Assembly (NCBI GenBank): GCA_029262115.1
Contig: JAJCZZ010000021.1
Coordinates: 18,515-82,514, forward strand
Length of the DNA stretch: 64,000 bases
Direction: 5' to 3'
Source: Gemmatimonadota bacterium
Lineage (GTDB): Bacteria > Gemmatimonadota > Gemmatimonadetes > Longimicrobiales > Gaopeijiaceae
In this document: positions 18,168 to 27,989 of the stretch, piece by piece
Layout: each line of letters opens with the position of its first letter
How positions within the stretch are numbered: position 1 is the first letter of the stretch
Position numbers and translations under genes: made by a program
Notes under the pieces: model-generated
What the model was told of the DNA's origin: nothing
Database searches by the model: none
Seen by the model: the letters and a program-made list of their open reading frames with translations, nothing else

Positions 18168-20179
18168 GATCGTCTCTGCTTTCCCTTTGACGCGGTCGAG
18201 GCGCCTGCCTTCAACTCGAACAGTTGATCCCTCAGAAGCGCGGCGCGCTCGAAGTCGAGCGCCTCCGCGGCACCTTCCATCTCCTGTTCCAGGATCTTGA
18301 TGTACTCCTCCTGGTTCACCTCGTCGGCGTAGCTCGACGGTTCCTCGGCCACAACGGCCGGCGCGTCACGCGCATCCGCCACCCGCGTGCTGAACTCGAT
18401 CTCCTCGACGCTCTTTCGAATGGTCTCGGGCGTGATCCCGTGCTCCAGATTGTGCGCGAGCTGAATGTCACGCCGGCGCCCCGTCTCGTCGATGCACCGC
18501 TTCATGGAGGCCGTGATCTTGTCCGCATACATGATGGCCCGACCATCGACATTCCGGGCGGCGCGCCCGATCGTCTGGATCAACGAGCGTCCGTCGCGCA
18601 GAAAGCCCTCCTTGTCCGCGTCGAGGATGGCGACGAGCGACACTTCGGGCAAATCAAGCCCCTCGCGAAGCAGGTTGATACCGACCAGGACGTCTATCTT
18701 CCCGAGTCGCAGGCTCCTCAGGATGGCCATGCGCTCGATCGTGTCGACTTCGGAGTGCATGTACCGTACGCGGACACCCACGGACGCGAGATACTCCGAC
18801 AGATCTTCGGCCATGCGCTTGGTGAGCGTGGTCACGAGAACCCGCTCCCCCCTTCGCTCGCGTTCGCGGATTTCGGCGAGCAGATCATCGACCTGCCCCT
18901 TCACCGGCCGGACGTCGATCAGTGGATCCACGAGCCCGGTAGGCCGGATGATCTGTTCGACGACAACGCCGCCCGACTGCGTCAGCTCCCAGTCTCCCGG
19001 CGTCGCGGACAGATAGATCACTTTGTCGACCACGGTGCGCCACTCCTCGAACTTCAGCGGCCGGTTGTCCAGCGCGGACGGGAGACGAAAACCGTGCTCG
19101 AGGAGGGTCATCTTCCGAGCGCGATCCCCATTGTACATTCCGTTGATCTGGGGGATCGACGCGTGGGACTCGTCGACCACGACGAGGAAGTCCTCCGGGA
19201 AGTAGTCCAGAAGACACGCGGGCCGCTCGCCGGTACGCCGTCCGCTCGTGTACAAGGAGTAGTTCTCGATGCCCGGACACGTGCCGATCTCGAGCATCAT
19301 CTCGATGTCGAAGTGGGTGCGCTGCTCGAGCCGCTGTGCCTCGAGGAGCTTCCCGCTGTCGCGGAACAGCGCGAGCCGCTCTTCCAACTCGGCCCGAATC
19401 GCGGGAACCATCTTCTCCACGGTCGAGCGACGTGTGACGTAGTGGCTGGCCGGATACACCGCCGTGCGCTCCAGTTGGGCGATGTGCTCCCCGGTCAGGG
19501 GATCGAACCGTGTGATCCGTTCGATCTCGTCCCCCCACAGCTCGATCCGCACCGCCTGCTCTTCGTACGCCGGGAAGATCTCGACCGTATCGCCGCGGAC
19601 GCGAAAGGTCCCGCGTTCGAAGAGGTAGTCGTTGCGCTTGTACTGGATGTCGACGAGCCCGCGCAGGATGTCCTTGCGCGGCTTCTCATCGCCGACCGTG
19701 AGATGCAGCATCAGTTCCCGGTAGTCCCGGGGATTTCCGAGTCCGTAGATGCAGGATACGGACGCGACCACGATGACATCGTCCCGCTCCATCAGGGACG
19801 ACGTGGCGCGGAGGCGGAGGCGTTCGATGTCCTCGTTGATCGAGGAATCCTTTTCGATGTACGTATCGGTCGAGGGGACGTACGCCTCGGGCTGATAGTA
19901 GTCGTAGTACGAGACGAAGTACTCGACGGCGTTGTGCGGGAAGAGGCTCTTCAACTCGCCGTAGAGCTGGGCCGCGAGCGTCTTGTTGTGGGACATGACC
20001 AGCGTCGGCCGCCCGTACTTCTGGATCACGTGGGCAATCGTGAAGGTCTTGCCGGTTCCGGTGGCGCCGAGGAGGACCTGCGCATCGTCGCCACGTCGGA
20101 GGCCGGCTGTCAGCTCCTCGATGGCGCCGGGTTGGTCGCCGGCGGCTTCATGGGGGGAGAGGAGATCGAAGGCGGTCAT
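18164..20179 (-). CDS. uvrB: Excinuclease ABC subunit B
   Basis: 671 residues, normal UvrB length. Walker A is [13 protein letters not shown], the damage-inserting beta-hairpin region is [20 protein letters not shown], and helicase motifs include [12 protein letters not shown] and [15 protein letters not shown]. The C-terminal UVR motif ([20 protein letters not shown]), which contacts UvrC, is intact. It performs damage verification in nucleotide excision repair. I chose ATG 20179, which overlaps the rel stop by 4 bases (ATGA), rather than the GTG two codons upstream. Confidence 0.97.
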   Translation of the reverse strand: MTAFDLLSPHEAAGDQPGAIEELTAGLRRGDDAQVLLGATGTGKTFTIAHVIQKYGRPTLVMSHNKTLAAQLYGELKSLFPHNAVEYFVSYYDYYQPEAYVPSTDTYIEKDSSINEDIERLRLRATSSLMERDDVIVVASVSCIYGLGNPRDYRELMLHLTVGDEKPRKDILRGLVDIQYKRNDYLFERGTFRVRGDTVEIFPAYEEQAVRIELWGDEIERITRFDPLTGEHIAQLERTAVYPASHYVTRRSTVEKMVPAIRAELEERLALFRDSGKLLEAQRLEQRTHFDIEMMLEIGTCPGIENYSLYTSGRRTGERPACLLDYFPEDFLVVVDESHASIPQINGMYNGDRARKMTLLEHGFRLPSALDNRPLKFEEWRTVVDKVIYLSATPGDWELTQSGGVVVEQIIRPTGLVDPLIDVRPVKGQVDDLLAEIRERERRGERVLVTTLTKRMAEDLSEYLASVGVRVRYMHSEVDTIERMAILRSLRLGKIDVLVGINLLREGLDLPEVSLVAILDADKEGFLRDGRSLIQTIGRAARNVDGRAIMYADKITASMKRCIDETGRRRDIQLAHNLEHGITPETIRKSVEEIEFSTRVADARDAPAVVAEEPSSYADEVNQEEYIKILEQEMEGAAEALDFERAALLRDQLFELKAGASTASKGKQRRS

Positions 20180-22419
20180 GCCCACCCCATGTCCTCGTCG
20201 TCAAAGTGCTCTCGTCTCTCCACCGAAATTACACCTTTCACCCGAGCGATGGCCTTGCGGACTTTTTCCAGGTGGGCGAGGTCCCGGACTTCGACGACGA
20301 ATTCCCCGTTCATGCCGTGTTCGGCCGCCCGCATGTCCGCGTGCTGGATGTCGGTCCCCGTGTCGGAGATCGCTTTGGCGACATCGGACAGCAGCGCTCG
20401 CCGGTCGCTCCCCTTCATGTACAGCCGGACGAAGAACCGCTCGCCCTTCTCCGCGGCCCACTCGATCTCCACGCGGCGCTCCGGATCTCGCGATAGGTCG
20501 AGCACGTTCGGACAGTCCTTCCTGTGGATGGAGACTCCCCGACCGCGGGTGACGAAGCCGATCACGTCGTCGCCGGGCACCGGCTGACAACACCTCGAGT
20601 ATCGCACCATCAGGTTGTCCACGCCCTGGATGCGAACCCCGTGGTTGGAGATCCGCAGCCTCCGGGCGATCCGCTCGAGGGTCGTGGGCTGTTTGCGAAC
20701 GACCTCCTTCACGTCCTGATCGGGCACCACCGCCTTGATCACGGCCGTGGGCCCGAGGTCACCTCGACCGAGAGCCGCATACACCTGGTCCATGTCCGAA
20801 TACCCGAGCGAGACAGCCGCCTGCAGCAAGCCGTGAGGGTCATCCGGAACGGTGATTCGAGATCGTCGGACCTCACGGTCGAAGAACTCCCTGCCCAGCT
20901 TACGGGCGGAGTCGAACTCCTCCTTTCGGATCCACCCACGGATCCGCTGGCGCGCACGGGAAGTACGGACGAACGCCAGCCAGTCGCGGTTCGGCCACTG
21001 TTTCGGATTGGTGATGATCTCGACCGTGTCACCATTCCGGAGCTGTCGCGACAGCGGAGCGATCCGGCCGTTGACTTTCGCTCCTCCGCAGTGGAGGCCG
21101 ATCTCGGTGTGGACGCTGAACGCGAAGTCGATCGGAGTGGAGCCGGCCGGCAACGGCTTGACCTCACCTCCGGGGGTGAACACGAAGATTTCCCCCTGAA
21201 ACAGGTCCATCCGGAGGAACTCCATGAACTCCTCCGGCTCCTTCGTGTCCTGCTGCCACTCCAGGACCTGCCGAAACCACGTCAGCGCCTCGTCGACCTC
21301 GTCGCCTCCCCCGCTCCCCGCTCCTACCCCCCCTTCCTTGTACCGCCAGTGGGCCGCGATGCCCAACTCCGCCGTCCGGTGCATTTCCTCGGTGCGGATC
21401 TGGATCTCGTAGCGTCGCCCCCCGGGTCCGAACACCGTCGTGTGGAGGGACTGGTACATGTTCGACTTCGGCGTCGCGATGTAGTCGTGGAAGCGCTCCG
21501 GAATGGGCGTCCAGAGCGAGTGGATGATCCCGAGCGCGGCATAACAGTTTTGCACCGTGTCCGTGGTTACCCGCATCGCCATGAGGTCGTAGATCTCCTC
21601 ATATGGCTTGTCCCGCTTGGCCATCTTCCGGTGAATCGAGAAGAGGTGCTTCGGTCGCCCATTCACTTCGGAGGGGACCTCGGCCTTGTCCAGCGCCTCT
21701 TTCAAGGGGCGCTGAAGCTCGAGAATTTGCCGTTCACGCTCCCGGCGACGCTGCCGGACCTTCTTCGTCAGGTCGTCGTACGCCTCGGGCTCCAGGAACT
21801 TGAAGGCCAGGTCCTCCATTTCCCACTTGATGGCCGCGACCCCCAACCGGTGCGCCAGTGGTGAGTAGATTTCCCGCGTTTCCATGGCGATGCGCCGACG
21901 CTTGTCCGGGCGGAGGTGCTCCAGCGTTCTCATGTTGTGTAACCGATCCGCCAGCTTCACGAGGATGACCCGCGCGTCCTCCGCCATGGAAAGAAGCAGC
22001 TTTCGATAGTTCTCGACTTGCTGTTCGGAGTTTGACCGGAACTCGACTTTTCCGAGCTTGGTCACGCCGTCCACTATCGTGGCCACCTCCGCACCGAACT
22101 GCGCCTCGACATCGGGCAGCGAAATGAGGGTGTCCTCCACCGTGTCGTGGATGAGCCCGGAAACGATGGAAGCCGTATCGAGGCGCAGTCCCGCCAGGAT
22201 GGTGGCCACCTCGACGGTGTGGGTAACGTACTCCTCGCCCGAGGCCCGCTTCTGACCGGCGTGGGCCTCCACGGCCACGTTGTAGGCCTCGCGGATCTGG
22301 TCGATGTCCAGGCGGTCGGCGTACGCCTCCAGGGCCCGCGCCAACGGGCGCGGGAGGCCGCGGATGGTGGGCGTGGGGGAAGGGGTAGGCGACTCCGGCG
22401 TGGGGAGATCAGACAACAT
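20176..22419 (-). CDS. rel: Bifunctional (p)ppGpp synthetase/hydrolase
   Basis: 747 residues in RelA/SpoT order. The HD hydrolase domain comes first ([30 protein letters not shown]); its HD motif and the downstream [10 protein letters not shown] are intact, so hydrolysis is expected. The synthetase domain follows ([45 protein letters not shown]), then TGS ([20 protein letters not shown]), a conserved-cysteine region ([17 protein letters not shown]) and a C-terminal ACT domain. As one long Rel protein it should both make and degrade the alarmone. A TTG precedes the ATG by two codons; the ATG is preferred. It heads the minus-strand run toward uvrB. Confidence 0.96.
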   Translation of the reverse strand: MLSDLPTPESPTPSPTPTIRGLPRPLARALEAYADRLDIDQIREAYNVAVEAHAGQKRASGEEYVTHTVEVATILAGLRLDTASIVSGLIHDTVEDTLISLPDVEAQFGAEVATIVDGVTKLGKVEFRSNSEQQVENYRKLLLSMAEDARVILVKLADRLHNMRTLEHLRPDKRRRIAMETREIYSPLAHRLGVAAIKWEMEDLAFKFLEPEAYDDLTKKVRQRRRERERQILELQRPLKEALDKAEVPSEVNGRPKHLFSIHRKMAKRDKPYEEIYDLMAMRVTTDTVQNCYAALGIIHSLWTPIPERFHDYIATPKSNMYQSLHTTVFGPGGRRYEIQIRTEEMHRTAELGIAAHWRYKEGGVGAGSGGGDEVDEALTWFRQVLEWQQDTKEPEEFMEFLRMDLFQGEIFVFTPGGEVKPLPAGSTPIDFAFSVHTEIGLHCGGAKVNGRIAPLSRQLRNGDTVEIITNPKQWPNRDWLAFVRTSRARQRIRGWIRKEEFDSARKLGREFFDREVRRSRITVPDDPHGLLQAAVSLGYSDMDQVYAALGRGDLGPTAVIKAVVPDQDVKEVVRKQPTTLERIARRLRISNHGVRIQGVDNLMVRYSRCCQPVPGDDVIGFVTRGRGVSIHRKDCPNVLDLSRDPERRVEIEWAAEKGERFFVRLYMKGSDRRALLSDVAKAISDTGTDIQHADMRAAEHGMNGEFVVEVRDLAHLEKVRKAIARVKGVISVERREHFDDEDMGWA

Positions 22420-22524
22420 GGTCAATCAGCCATGCGTAGCCGCCACACCGTCCTTCGAGAGCGAGATTAGCGACGTCGGCGTCACGTCGAGAGTTCAGCA
22501 CGTCTCGGGGATATGACAACTGCC

Positions 22525-24477
22525 TTACCCGCACCCCCCCGACTCGCCGGCGACCTCCATGGTCGGCGAGCGAGTCGCACGACCGTGTTCGGGCATGACC
22601 TCCAAAATCACCTTAGGCACAGATCCCGCCCTAGTTAGTTCCCAGGCGCGATGGTACTCCTTGAGTGGAACGGTATTCTTCAAGAGGCCCTGCACGGAGA
22701 GCGAGGCAAGGGCTTCGAGTGCCGCTCGGAAGTCGCGGCTTCCGCTCCCCACAGATCCAACGACCGTCAAATCAGCCGACACAATGGATTCGAAACTGAA
22801 CGGCTGGCGCCCATATGGCAGTCCCAAGGCCAACACACAGGTGCCCGGCCGTACCCGTTCCAAAAGTTCGGCCAAGACCGTCGCATTTCCAGTAGCCTCA
22901 ACCACAAATCCCTGCCCACGGTAACCTTCGAGCGATTCAGAAACGGCGATCCTCGACTCTACAGCGTGGGCACGCCGGGTAGCTTGCTTCTCGGCTATCG
23001 TTACTTCGATCCCGCGGGCCCGGAGTAGAATTGCAGCAAGAAATCCGATCGTGCCCCCCCCTACGATCAACGCCTCTCGGGAACTGCGGGACCAAGGTTC
23101 AGATCTGCGTAATCCCTTGAGCACAACTGCGGTGGGTTCGCAAAGGCATGCTCGGAGAAGATCCAACTCGTCCGGGACGACTTGAGCATATTCCGATCGC
23201 GTCAGCAAGAACGGGCCATACCCTCCGTCCATGCCAAAGACACCCATCTCCTTCCGCTTGGTACATGCGATCGCATCGTCCGCCGCACAGGCCGAGCAAG
23301 TTCCGCACCCCTGGATCGGTTCGATGACGACCCGATCTCCTTCCGCCACATTGGTGACGTTTACACCCAGCGAAGCCACCCGCCCGGACACTTCGTGGCC
23401 CGGCACGATGGGAAAACCCGCTCGGCCGTCCTGAAAATACGCCAGCGCTCCATCCCGGACCTCCAAGTCCGTGCCACAGACTCCGACATAAGCGACTTCC
23501 ACAAGAATTTCGCCGGGCCTCACTGTCGGGATCGTGCGTTCCTCTAGCCTCGCGCGCCCCGGTCCGGTGACGACCACAGCCGAGTACCGGCGGTCGAAGA
23601 AAAGCTCTTCCCTGGTGCGGGGCGTAGGGGCAGACTGCCCCTCGCCTAGGCCCCTGATCGTCCCGCGGGCCTTCTCATAGCGGAATCGTATTACGTCTAC
23701 GAGACGGTCGGTCGAGACTCTCTCTTTAGGGAAGGCGATGAGGTCCGTCGCTAGGTACTGCAACTCGGCCAATGCGGCGCTCACCCCCGACGTCCCCGCA
23801 AGTCCCATTGCACGCATCGCCAGGGCCTCGCGGTAGTACCGGTGCCGCACCTGCCGCCAGCTCTCACGGTGAATGTGATAGATGGCTGCGTCGGCCCGAT
23901 ATGTCACCTTCCGTCCACGGCGGAGCCAATGTCGCGCCCACTCGATGTCCTCCAACCCCGTCAAGGCCTCATCGAAGGGGTGGTCCTCCCAGTCCCGGCG
24001 ACGGATAGCTGCATTGGCATTGTTGGCGAAGAAGTGAGGAGGCTCTAGAACCTCCGATTTGCCCGGGAACGTCCGTAGAAAGTCCTGGCGTTCCGCGAAT
24101 TTGGACTCCTCATTCCCAAGCTGGCGACCGTAGGCCATGGCAACCGAAGGGTCAGCGAAGCTCTCCACCAGATTCGCAAGCCAGTGCTCGCCGATAGGAA
24201 CAGTGTGAGCGGACACGATGACCACCACGTCGGCCCGGGATTGCCGCACGCCCACGTTCAAAGAATAGCCGAATGTGAAATCCCGAGAATCGATCCTCAC
24301 GATGCGGGCTCCGGCAGCCTCGGCAATTTCACGGGTGCGATCCTGGGATCCGCTATCCACGACCACAACCTCATGATCCACAAGCGACTGCCCAGCGATC
24401 GCCTCGAGAAGCGCCGGTAGATCGCGCTCCTCATTGAACGTGCGGATCAGAACCGAGGCAAGCGGCCGGATCGACAC
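22525..24477 (-). CDS. Fusion of a GT2 glycosyltransferase and a zinc-dependent MDR dehydrogenase
   Basis: 650 residues. Residues about 6-230 are a family-2 glycosyltransferase: SVLIRTFNEERDLPALLEAI, VVVDSGSQDRTREIAEAAGA and a GLEDIEWARHWLRRG acceptor-side motif. After a linker near 285-300 comes a complete medium-chain alcohol dehydrogenase: GEILVEVAYVGVCGTDLEVR, PGHEVSGRVASLG, the structural-zinc cysteines GCGTCSACAADDAIAC, CEPTAV and a Rossmann segment ALIVGGGTIGFLAAILL. Both halves look intact. The start is GTG 24477 with GGAGG just upstream, spanning the stop of the preceding gene; ATG 24495 is an alternative. Known members of the two families act on sugars and on sorbitol- or threonine-like alcohols. 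A fused enzyme that oxidises and transfers a sugar is inference. Confidence 0.85.
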   Translation of the reverse strand: MSIRPLASVLIRTFNEERDLPALLEAIAGQSLVDHEVVVVDSGSQDRTREIAEAAGARIVRIDSRDFTFGYSLNVGVRQSRADVVVIVSAHTVPIGEHWLANLVESFADPSVAMAYGRQLGNEESKFAERQDFLRTFPGKSEVLEPPHFFANNANAAIRRRDWEDHPFDEALTGLEDIEWARHWLRRGRKVTYRADAAIYHIHRESWRQVRHRYYREALAMRAMGLAGTSGVSAALAELQYLATDLIAFPKERVSTDRLVDVIRFRYEKARGTIRGLGEGQSAPTPRTREELFFDRRYSAVVVTGPGRARLEERTIPTVRPGEILVEVAYVGVCGTDLEVRDGALAYFQDGRAGFPIVPGHEVSGRVASLGVNVTNVAEGDRVVIEPIQGCGTCSACAADDAIACTKRKEMGVFGMDGGYGPFLLTRSEYAQVVPDELDLLRACLCEPTAVVLKGLRRSEPWSRSSREALIVGGGTIGFLAAILLRARGIEVTIAEKQATRRAHAVESRIAVSESLEGYRGQGFVVEATGNATVLAELLERVRPGTCVLALGLPYGRQPFSFESIVSADLTVVGSVGSGSRDFRAALEALASLSVQGLLKNTVPLKEYHRAWELTRAGSVPKVILEVMPEHGRATRSPTMEVAGESGGCG

Positions 24478-24478
24478 G

Positions 24479-25426
24479 TCACCTCCGATCGCCATCGCGA
24501 ACGTCCAGGCCTCGCAGCAGGTTCTCAATGGATCTGATGTGGACGTTTTCCCACGCTTTGGGCGACGAATTCGCATTGTGAGGCGCGAGCAACACGTTGG
24601 GCATGTTTCTCAGTGGACTGTCCTGCGGCAATGGCTCGTCCTCAAATACGTCGAGACCCGCGCCGCGAAGACGACCCTCGGCGAGAGCTTTTACCAACTC
24701 CGCCTCGTCGACCACAGGACCGCGGGACGTATTGATGAGCAAAGCCGAGGACTTCATGAGACTCAGACTACGCGCGTCAACCAGGTGGTGGCTTGAGGGA
24801 TTTAAGTCCGGATGGAGGGTCACGACATCAGCGCTTGCGAACACTTCGTCAGCCGTAGCTTCGCGGATACCGGGCACGGAAAGCAGGTCGGGCTCGACGC
24901 CCTTGCGGTCGCACAGGAGCGTTGGCATACCGAACGCCATCGCCCGCCGAGCCACGGCTTTCCCTATATCCCCGACCCCGATGATCCCGAGCGTCTGTTC
25001 GGCCAGCGTGTATCCGGGCAATTTCTCCCATCCACCGTTGCGCATGTGGGCAACCGTTTCCGGAAGACGGCGGGCGAACGCGAGGAGGTACGCGAACACT
25101 GAATCAGCCACGGGTTCGGAGAACGCGTTAGGAGTCCGACAGATCACGACTCCATGCGCGGCCGCCGCGGCCACGTCGATGGAGTCGATCCCCGTTCCCC
25201 ACTTCGAGATAACCCGGAGATCCTCAGCAGCCTCGAAAACGGCGGACGTAAACCGATCGTCACCGCAGATCACACCATGGACGCCGGGCATGATTTCGAG
25301 GAGCTGCTCCTCTTCCAGGCGTTCCGTGACCGGAGGTACCACCACGGACAGTCCATGCCGCTCGAGTATTCCGCGAAACTCATGGATACGGGGCATCATG
25401 TACGGCGCTGAAATCATGACACGCAT
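24479..25426 (-). CDS. D-isomer-specific 2-hydroxyacid dehydrogenase
   Basis: 315 residues of the PGDH/hydroxypyruvate reductase type. The NAD motif LGIIGVGDIGKAVARRA, the catalytic arginine in LLINTSRGPVVDEAEL, the glutamate in GLDVFEDEPLPQDSP and the histidine in LLAPHNANSSP are all present. Such enzymes reduce a 2-keto acid or oxidise a 2-hydroxy acid using NAD(H). There is no C-terminal regulatory domain, so it is not a standard SerA. Sitting between a KdsB-like gene (gap 4) and the GT-dehydrogenase fusion, it likely handles a hydroxy-acid sugar precursor or substituent. The true substrate is unknown. Confidence 0.88.
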   Translation of the reverse strand: MRVMISAPYMMPRIHEFRGILERHGLSVVVPPVTERLEEEQLLEIMPGVHGVICGDDRFTSAVFEAAEDLRVISKWGTGIDSIDVAAAAAHGVVICRTPNAFSEPVADSVFAYLLAFARRLPETVAHMRNGGWEKLPGYTLAEQTLGIIGVGDIGKAVARRAMAFGMPTLLCDRKGVEPDLLSVPGIREATADEVFASADVVTLHPDLNPSSHHLVDARSLSLMKSSALLINTSRGPVVDEAELVKALAEGRLRGAGLDVFEDEPLPQDSPLRNMPNVLLAPHNANSSPKAWENVHIRSIENLLRGLDVRDGDRR

Positions 25427-25430
25427 GCGG

Positions 25431-26162
25431 TCAGGCCCCCGAAGTCATGAGGGCGCGCACGCGTTCGAGATCCTCGGGAGTGTCTACAGCCTGCACGTCG
25501 ACGGCGGTCGGGACCATTAGCACCTCGACGCCATGCTCCAGGAAGCGGAGCATGTCGATGGACTCGGCGCACTCCAGTCGTCCTTCCGGAAGTGAGGCGA
25601 ACAAGCGAAGTGCATCAGCACGAAACGGGATGACGCAGACCTGTTTGCCCACTCCCTCTGGCACAACACCGTCCTTCGAGGTGGGAATCGGCTGGCGTGA
25701 CATGTATAACGCCTGCGACCGATCACCGATTACAACCTTTATCGTGTTCACGTCGCGAAGGTCCGGCGTCTCGATCGCGCCCAAGAGATTCACGCATTGG
25801 ACCGCAGGATCGGAGAACGGAGCCAACGCCTCGCTGATCATCTCTGGGCGGATCAACGGCTCATCACCCTGCACCATGACCACAATATCAACGTCCGGTA
25901 GCGTCTCCGCCGCCTCAGCAATCCGGTCGGACGCCCGCTCGTGAGTGGACGACGTCATTATGACGTGGGCGCCGAATGCCTCGGATGCATCCCGAATCTC
26001 GTCGTCGCAAGTCGCGATGTACACCTCGTCGAGGTCGGGGCAACAACGCGTCCGCTCCCACACGTGTTGGATCATGGGCAAGCCCCCAATGGGAACCAAT
26101 GGCTTGCCGGGGAAGCGACTGGACCCCAGGCGGGCAGGAATGATGGCGATGACTCGTGACAT
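25431..26162 (-). CDS. KdsB-like CMP-3-deoxy-octulosonate cytidylyltransferase
   Basis: 243 residues, the usual KdsB size. The N-terminal IIPARLGSSRFPGKPLVPIG is the nucleotide-binding signature; IATCDDEIRDASEAFGA, MTSSTHERASDRIAEA, VVMVQGDEPLI and the C-terminal AVDTPEDLERVRAL match KdsB. The enzyme activates Kdo (or a Kdo-like 3-deoxy-ulosonic acid) with CTP. Being in an accessory operon with a dehydrogenase rather than with kdsA or kdsD, it may activate a modified Kdo or another acidic sugar for the polymer. It could also be the only genomic KdsB; the window cannot decide. Confidence 0.85.
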   Translation of the reverse strand: MSRVIAIIPARLGSSRFPGKPLVPIGGLPMIQHVWERTRCCPDLDEVYIATCDDEIRDASEAFGAHVIMTSSTHERASDRIAEAAETLPDVDIVVMVQGDEPLIRPEMISEALAPFSDPAVQCVNLLGAIETPDLRDVNTIKVVIGDRSQALYMSRQPIPTSKDGVVPEGVGKQVCVIPFRADALRLFASLPEGRLECAESIDMLRFLEHGVEVLMVPTAVDVQAVDTPEDLERVRALMTSGA

Positions 26163-26187
26163 GTGCAGTGGACAAGTGGTTCGGTGA

Positions 26188-26826
26188 TCAGGAAGGCCGG
26201 ATCAGCACCCGGCACGGAGCTCCGTCGGCGCCCGGAACCAGCAGAGGCAGACATATCAACTCGTAGTCGCCGTCAGATACCTTATTGAGGTCCAAGCCCT
26301 CAACGATATGAATACCGGCCATGAGCAAGGAGGTGTGCACAACCGGCGTTGGGTCGCTAAAGGGCTGGACAGAGAGATAGTCGATCCCGAGCAGTCGAAT
26401 ACCTCGCCAAATCAACCACCTTGCCCCGGCTTCGGAAAGTCCGATGAAGTCGGCCCGGAATTCCTGAGCGGTCGCGCCCCATGACTCCCGATTCTTCGTG
26501 CGGAGCAAGAGGCGCTCACAGCCATCCGTCACCGCGACGGCGAGGTCATGCGGCTCAATCGCCCCATCGGTGTCGATCGTGGCCACACGGCAGGGGCCCA
26601 TCAACACGGCAAGGGATAGGGATTCTACACCAGCACCCTCAGACAGGAAGTGAATAGGAGCGTCTACATGGGTGCCGGTGTGCGCCCCAAGGACTAGCTC
26701 GGTCACGTTGACGCCGTCCGGATCGATTCGCTTGGATCGGTATACGCGAGGTTCGGTTTCACCGGGCCAAGTGGTCATCCCCTCCCGGAGCGGAACCGTT
26801 ACGTCGATCCATGTGAACGAGCCCAT
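26188..26826 (-). CDS. Cyclase-family (kynurenine formamidase-like) metal hydrolase
   Basis: 212 residues of the putative cyclase family (PF04199). DVTVPLREGMTTWPGE at the N-terminus and the metal-binding HTGTHVDAPIHF are diagnostic, with GIDYLSVQPFSD and HTSLLMAGIHIVEGLDL later. Characterised members hydrolyse N-formyl-kynurenine or act on cyclic amides and lactones. In this sugar operon a lactone or amide of a sugar acid is a possible substrate, which is inference. ATG 26826 is preferred, with GGAGG about 10 bases upstream; the frame runs a further 22 codons into the SecA remnant, and its TGA overlaps this ATG (TGATG). Confidence 0.8.
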   Translation of the reverse strand: MGSFTWIDVTVPLREGMTTWPGETEPRVYRSKRIDPDGVNVTELVLGAHTGTHVDAPIHFLSEGAGVESLSLAVLMGPCRVATIDTDGAIEPHDLAVAVTDGCERLLLRTKNRESWGATAQEFRADFIGLSEAGARWLIWRGIRLLGIDYLSVQPFSDPTPVVHTSLLMAGIHIVEGLDLNKVSDGDYELICLPLLVPGADGAPCRVLIRPS

Positions 26827-27152
26827 CACTCCGCTTCCTCCAAACAACTCGGCGAGCTGTTCTCGACACTTCCGCTCGAGTGAGTGAGCCACGCGTACTC
26901 CAAGTGGCGCTTCCCGTCCTGCAACTGGGCCCGGCCCTGCTCTGGCTCGGCAGTCTGCTTCTTGATGTCGGCCTCGAACTCAGTGGTCTCGGCCTCGACC
27001 TCGTCGTCGGACAGCGACGGGGAACCCTCGTAGATGTCGTGGATGGTAGGGTAGAGCTTCTTTGCTCCGCGCTTGTGCGGGGCACGGAGAAGGGACTTCA
27101 GGGCTACGCATGATCGTTCGAGGGTGTCGGGCCATAGGGAAATGGCAAGCAT
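26826..27152 (-). pseudogene. SecA N-terminal remnant (about 68 residues)
   Basis: A 108-codon open frame with no complete domain. Residues 18-85 (26898-27101) resemble the extreme N-terminus of SecA: LKSLLRAPHKRGAKKLYPTI, then SLSDDEVEAETTEFEADIKK and QTAEPEQGRAQLQDGKRHLE. This is the pattern of a short basic helix, the D/E-E-L-x-x-x-T-x-x-F helix, and an inserted charged segment that I recall from Gemmatimonadota-type SecA. Similarity stops abruptly; the ATPase motifs are absent and flanking residues are unrelated. It abuts the stop of the sugar transferase gene and overlaps the cyclase start. Best explained as a decayed scrap of a duplicated or recombined secA. The identification rests on pattern recall, not alignment. 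Confidence 0.45.
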
Positions 27153-27989
27153 TCAGCTACCTGTCTCCACACCGATTGTTTCGACCGACTGAATAGTAGA
27201 AGAAGGCAACTGATGCAGATCCCTAGCGAGTACAGGACGAGAGGCGCCGGGGGGCGCCGCAGGCTCTAGGGACTGCGAACGGGACGCGACTGCCCGAAGA
27301 TTTTCTGTCGCTCCCTGAAGCCGAAGAATACGTGAGACGCCGCTCAACGCTAGGCGTCGCCAGACGACGTTGACTCCGGTCAGCAACAAGAGGGACATGT
27401 CCGTCCCCAACGTCGCATTCCTCACGTAATGGAGGCCGAGTCGGCTCTTCCACGGCCGGACATATTGATTGTATCCCAGATTCGGATCCACTCCCTCGGG
27501 AATCGCTTCGGATAAGTCCGAGAAGACCACGGAAGCGAGATCCGTGATCCCCGGCCGGATCGAAATCAAACCGCGCTCCACCTCCGTGTACCGCGCCACT
27601 TCCCTCGGTACGTTAGGGCGGGGTCCAACCAACGACATGTCTCCACAAAGGACGTTCAGGAACTGCGGGAGTTCATCGAGCTTAAGCGCGCGCAGTGGTC
27701 CCGCGCAGGGGAGGAGCCGCGGATCCCCGCTGACGGTCGTGTCGATCCCGCTCTTTGCTGCATCCACGACCATCGTTCTGATCTTGAATAGCTCGAACGG
27801 CCGCCCGCCTCGGCCCACCCGGCGGGACCTGAAGATCGGATCTCGACGGTCGCACAAGAACACAACAGCCGCACAGGCGACGATGATGGGCGCGGCGAGA
27901 AGCAACGCCAATGCAGACAGAACGATGTCGACGAATCGCTTGAGATTCCCACTTAGATACCGCCGCGATTGATCACGCGCCTCAGTCAT
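27153..27989 (-). CDS. Initiating undecaprenyl-phosphate sugar-1-phosphate transferase (PglC/WcaJ type)
   Basis: 278 residues. A single N-terminal hydrophobic re-entrant or transmembrane helix (IVLSALALLLAAPIIVACAA) precedes the bacterial sugar transferase domain (PF02397). Family motifs are FRSRRVGRGGRPFELFKIRT and LDELPQFLNVLCGDMSLVGP followed by RP. It moves a sugar 1-phosphate from a UDP-sugar to undecaprenyl phosphate, the first step of building the repeat unit. Shorter than WcaJ (no N-terminal multi-span region), so PglC-like. About 80 extra residues follow the usual core end. It overlaps the aldo/keto reductase gene upstream by 8 bases. Confidence 0.9.
   Translation of the reverse strand: MTEARDQSRRYLSGNLKRFVDIVLSALALLLAAPIIVACAAVVFLCDRRDPIFRSRRVGRGGRPFELFKIRTMVVDAAKSGIDTTVSGDPRLLPCAGPLRALKLDELPQFLNVLCGDMSLVGPRPNVPREVARYTEVERGLISIRPGITDLASVVFSDLSEAIPEGVDPNLGYNQYVRPWKSRLGLHYVRNATLGTDMSLLLLTGVNVVWRRLALSGVSRILRLQGATENLRAVASRSQSLEPAAPPGASRPVLARDLHQLPSSTIQSVETIGVETGS

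Noticed and set aside
18224..20587. Long open frame on the plus strand opposite uvrB and the end of rel
   Set aside because: It is the antisense shadow of a clearly coding gene; its translation is rich in Arg, Asp and His with no domain, as expected in GC-rich DNA.
20524..21864. 446-codon open frame opposite rel
   Set aside because: Antisense to Rel; low-complexity composition and no family signal.
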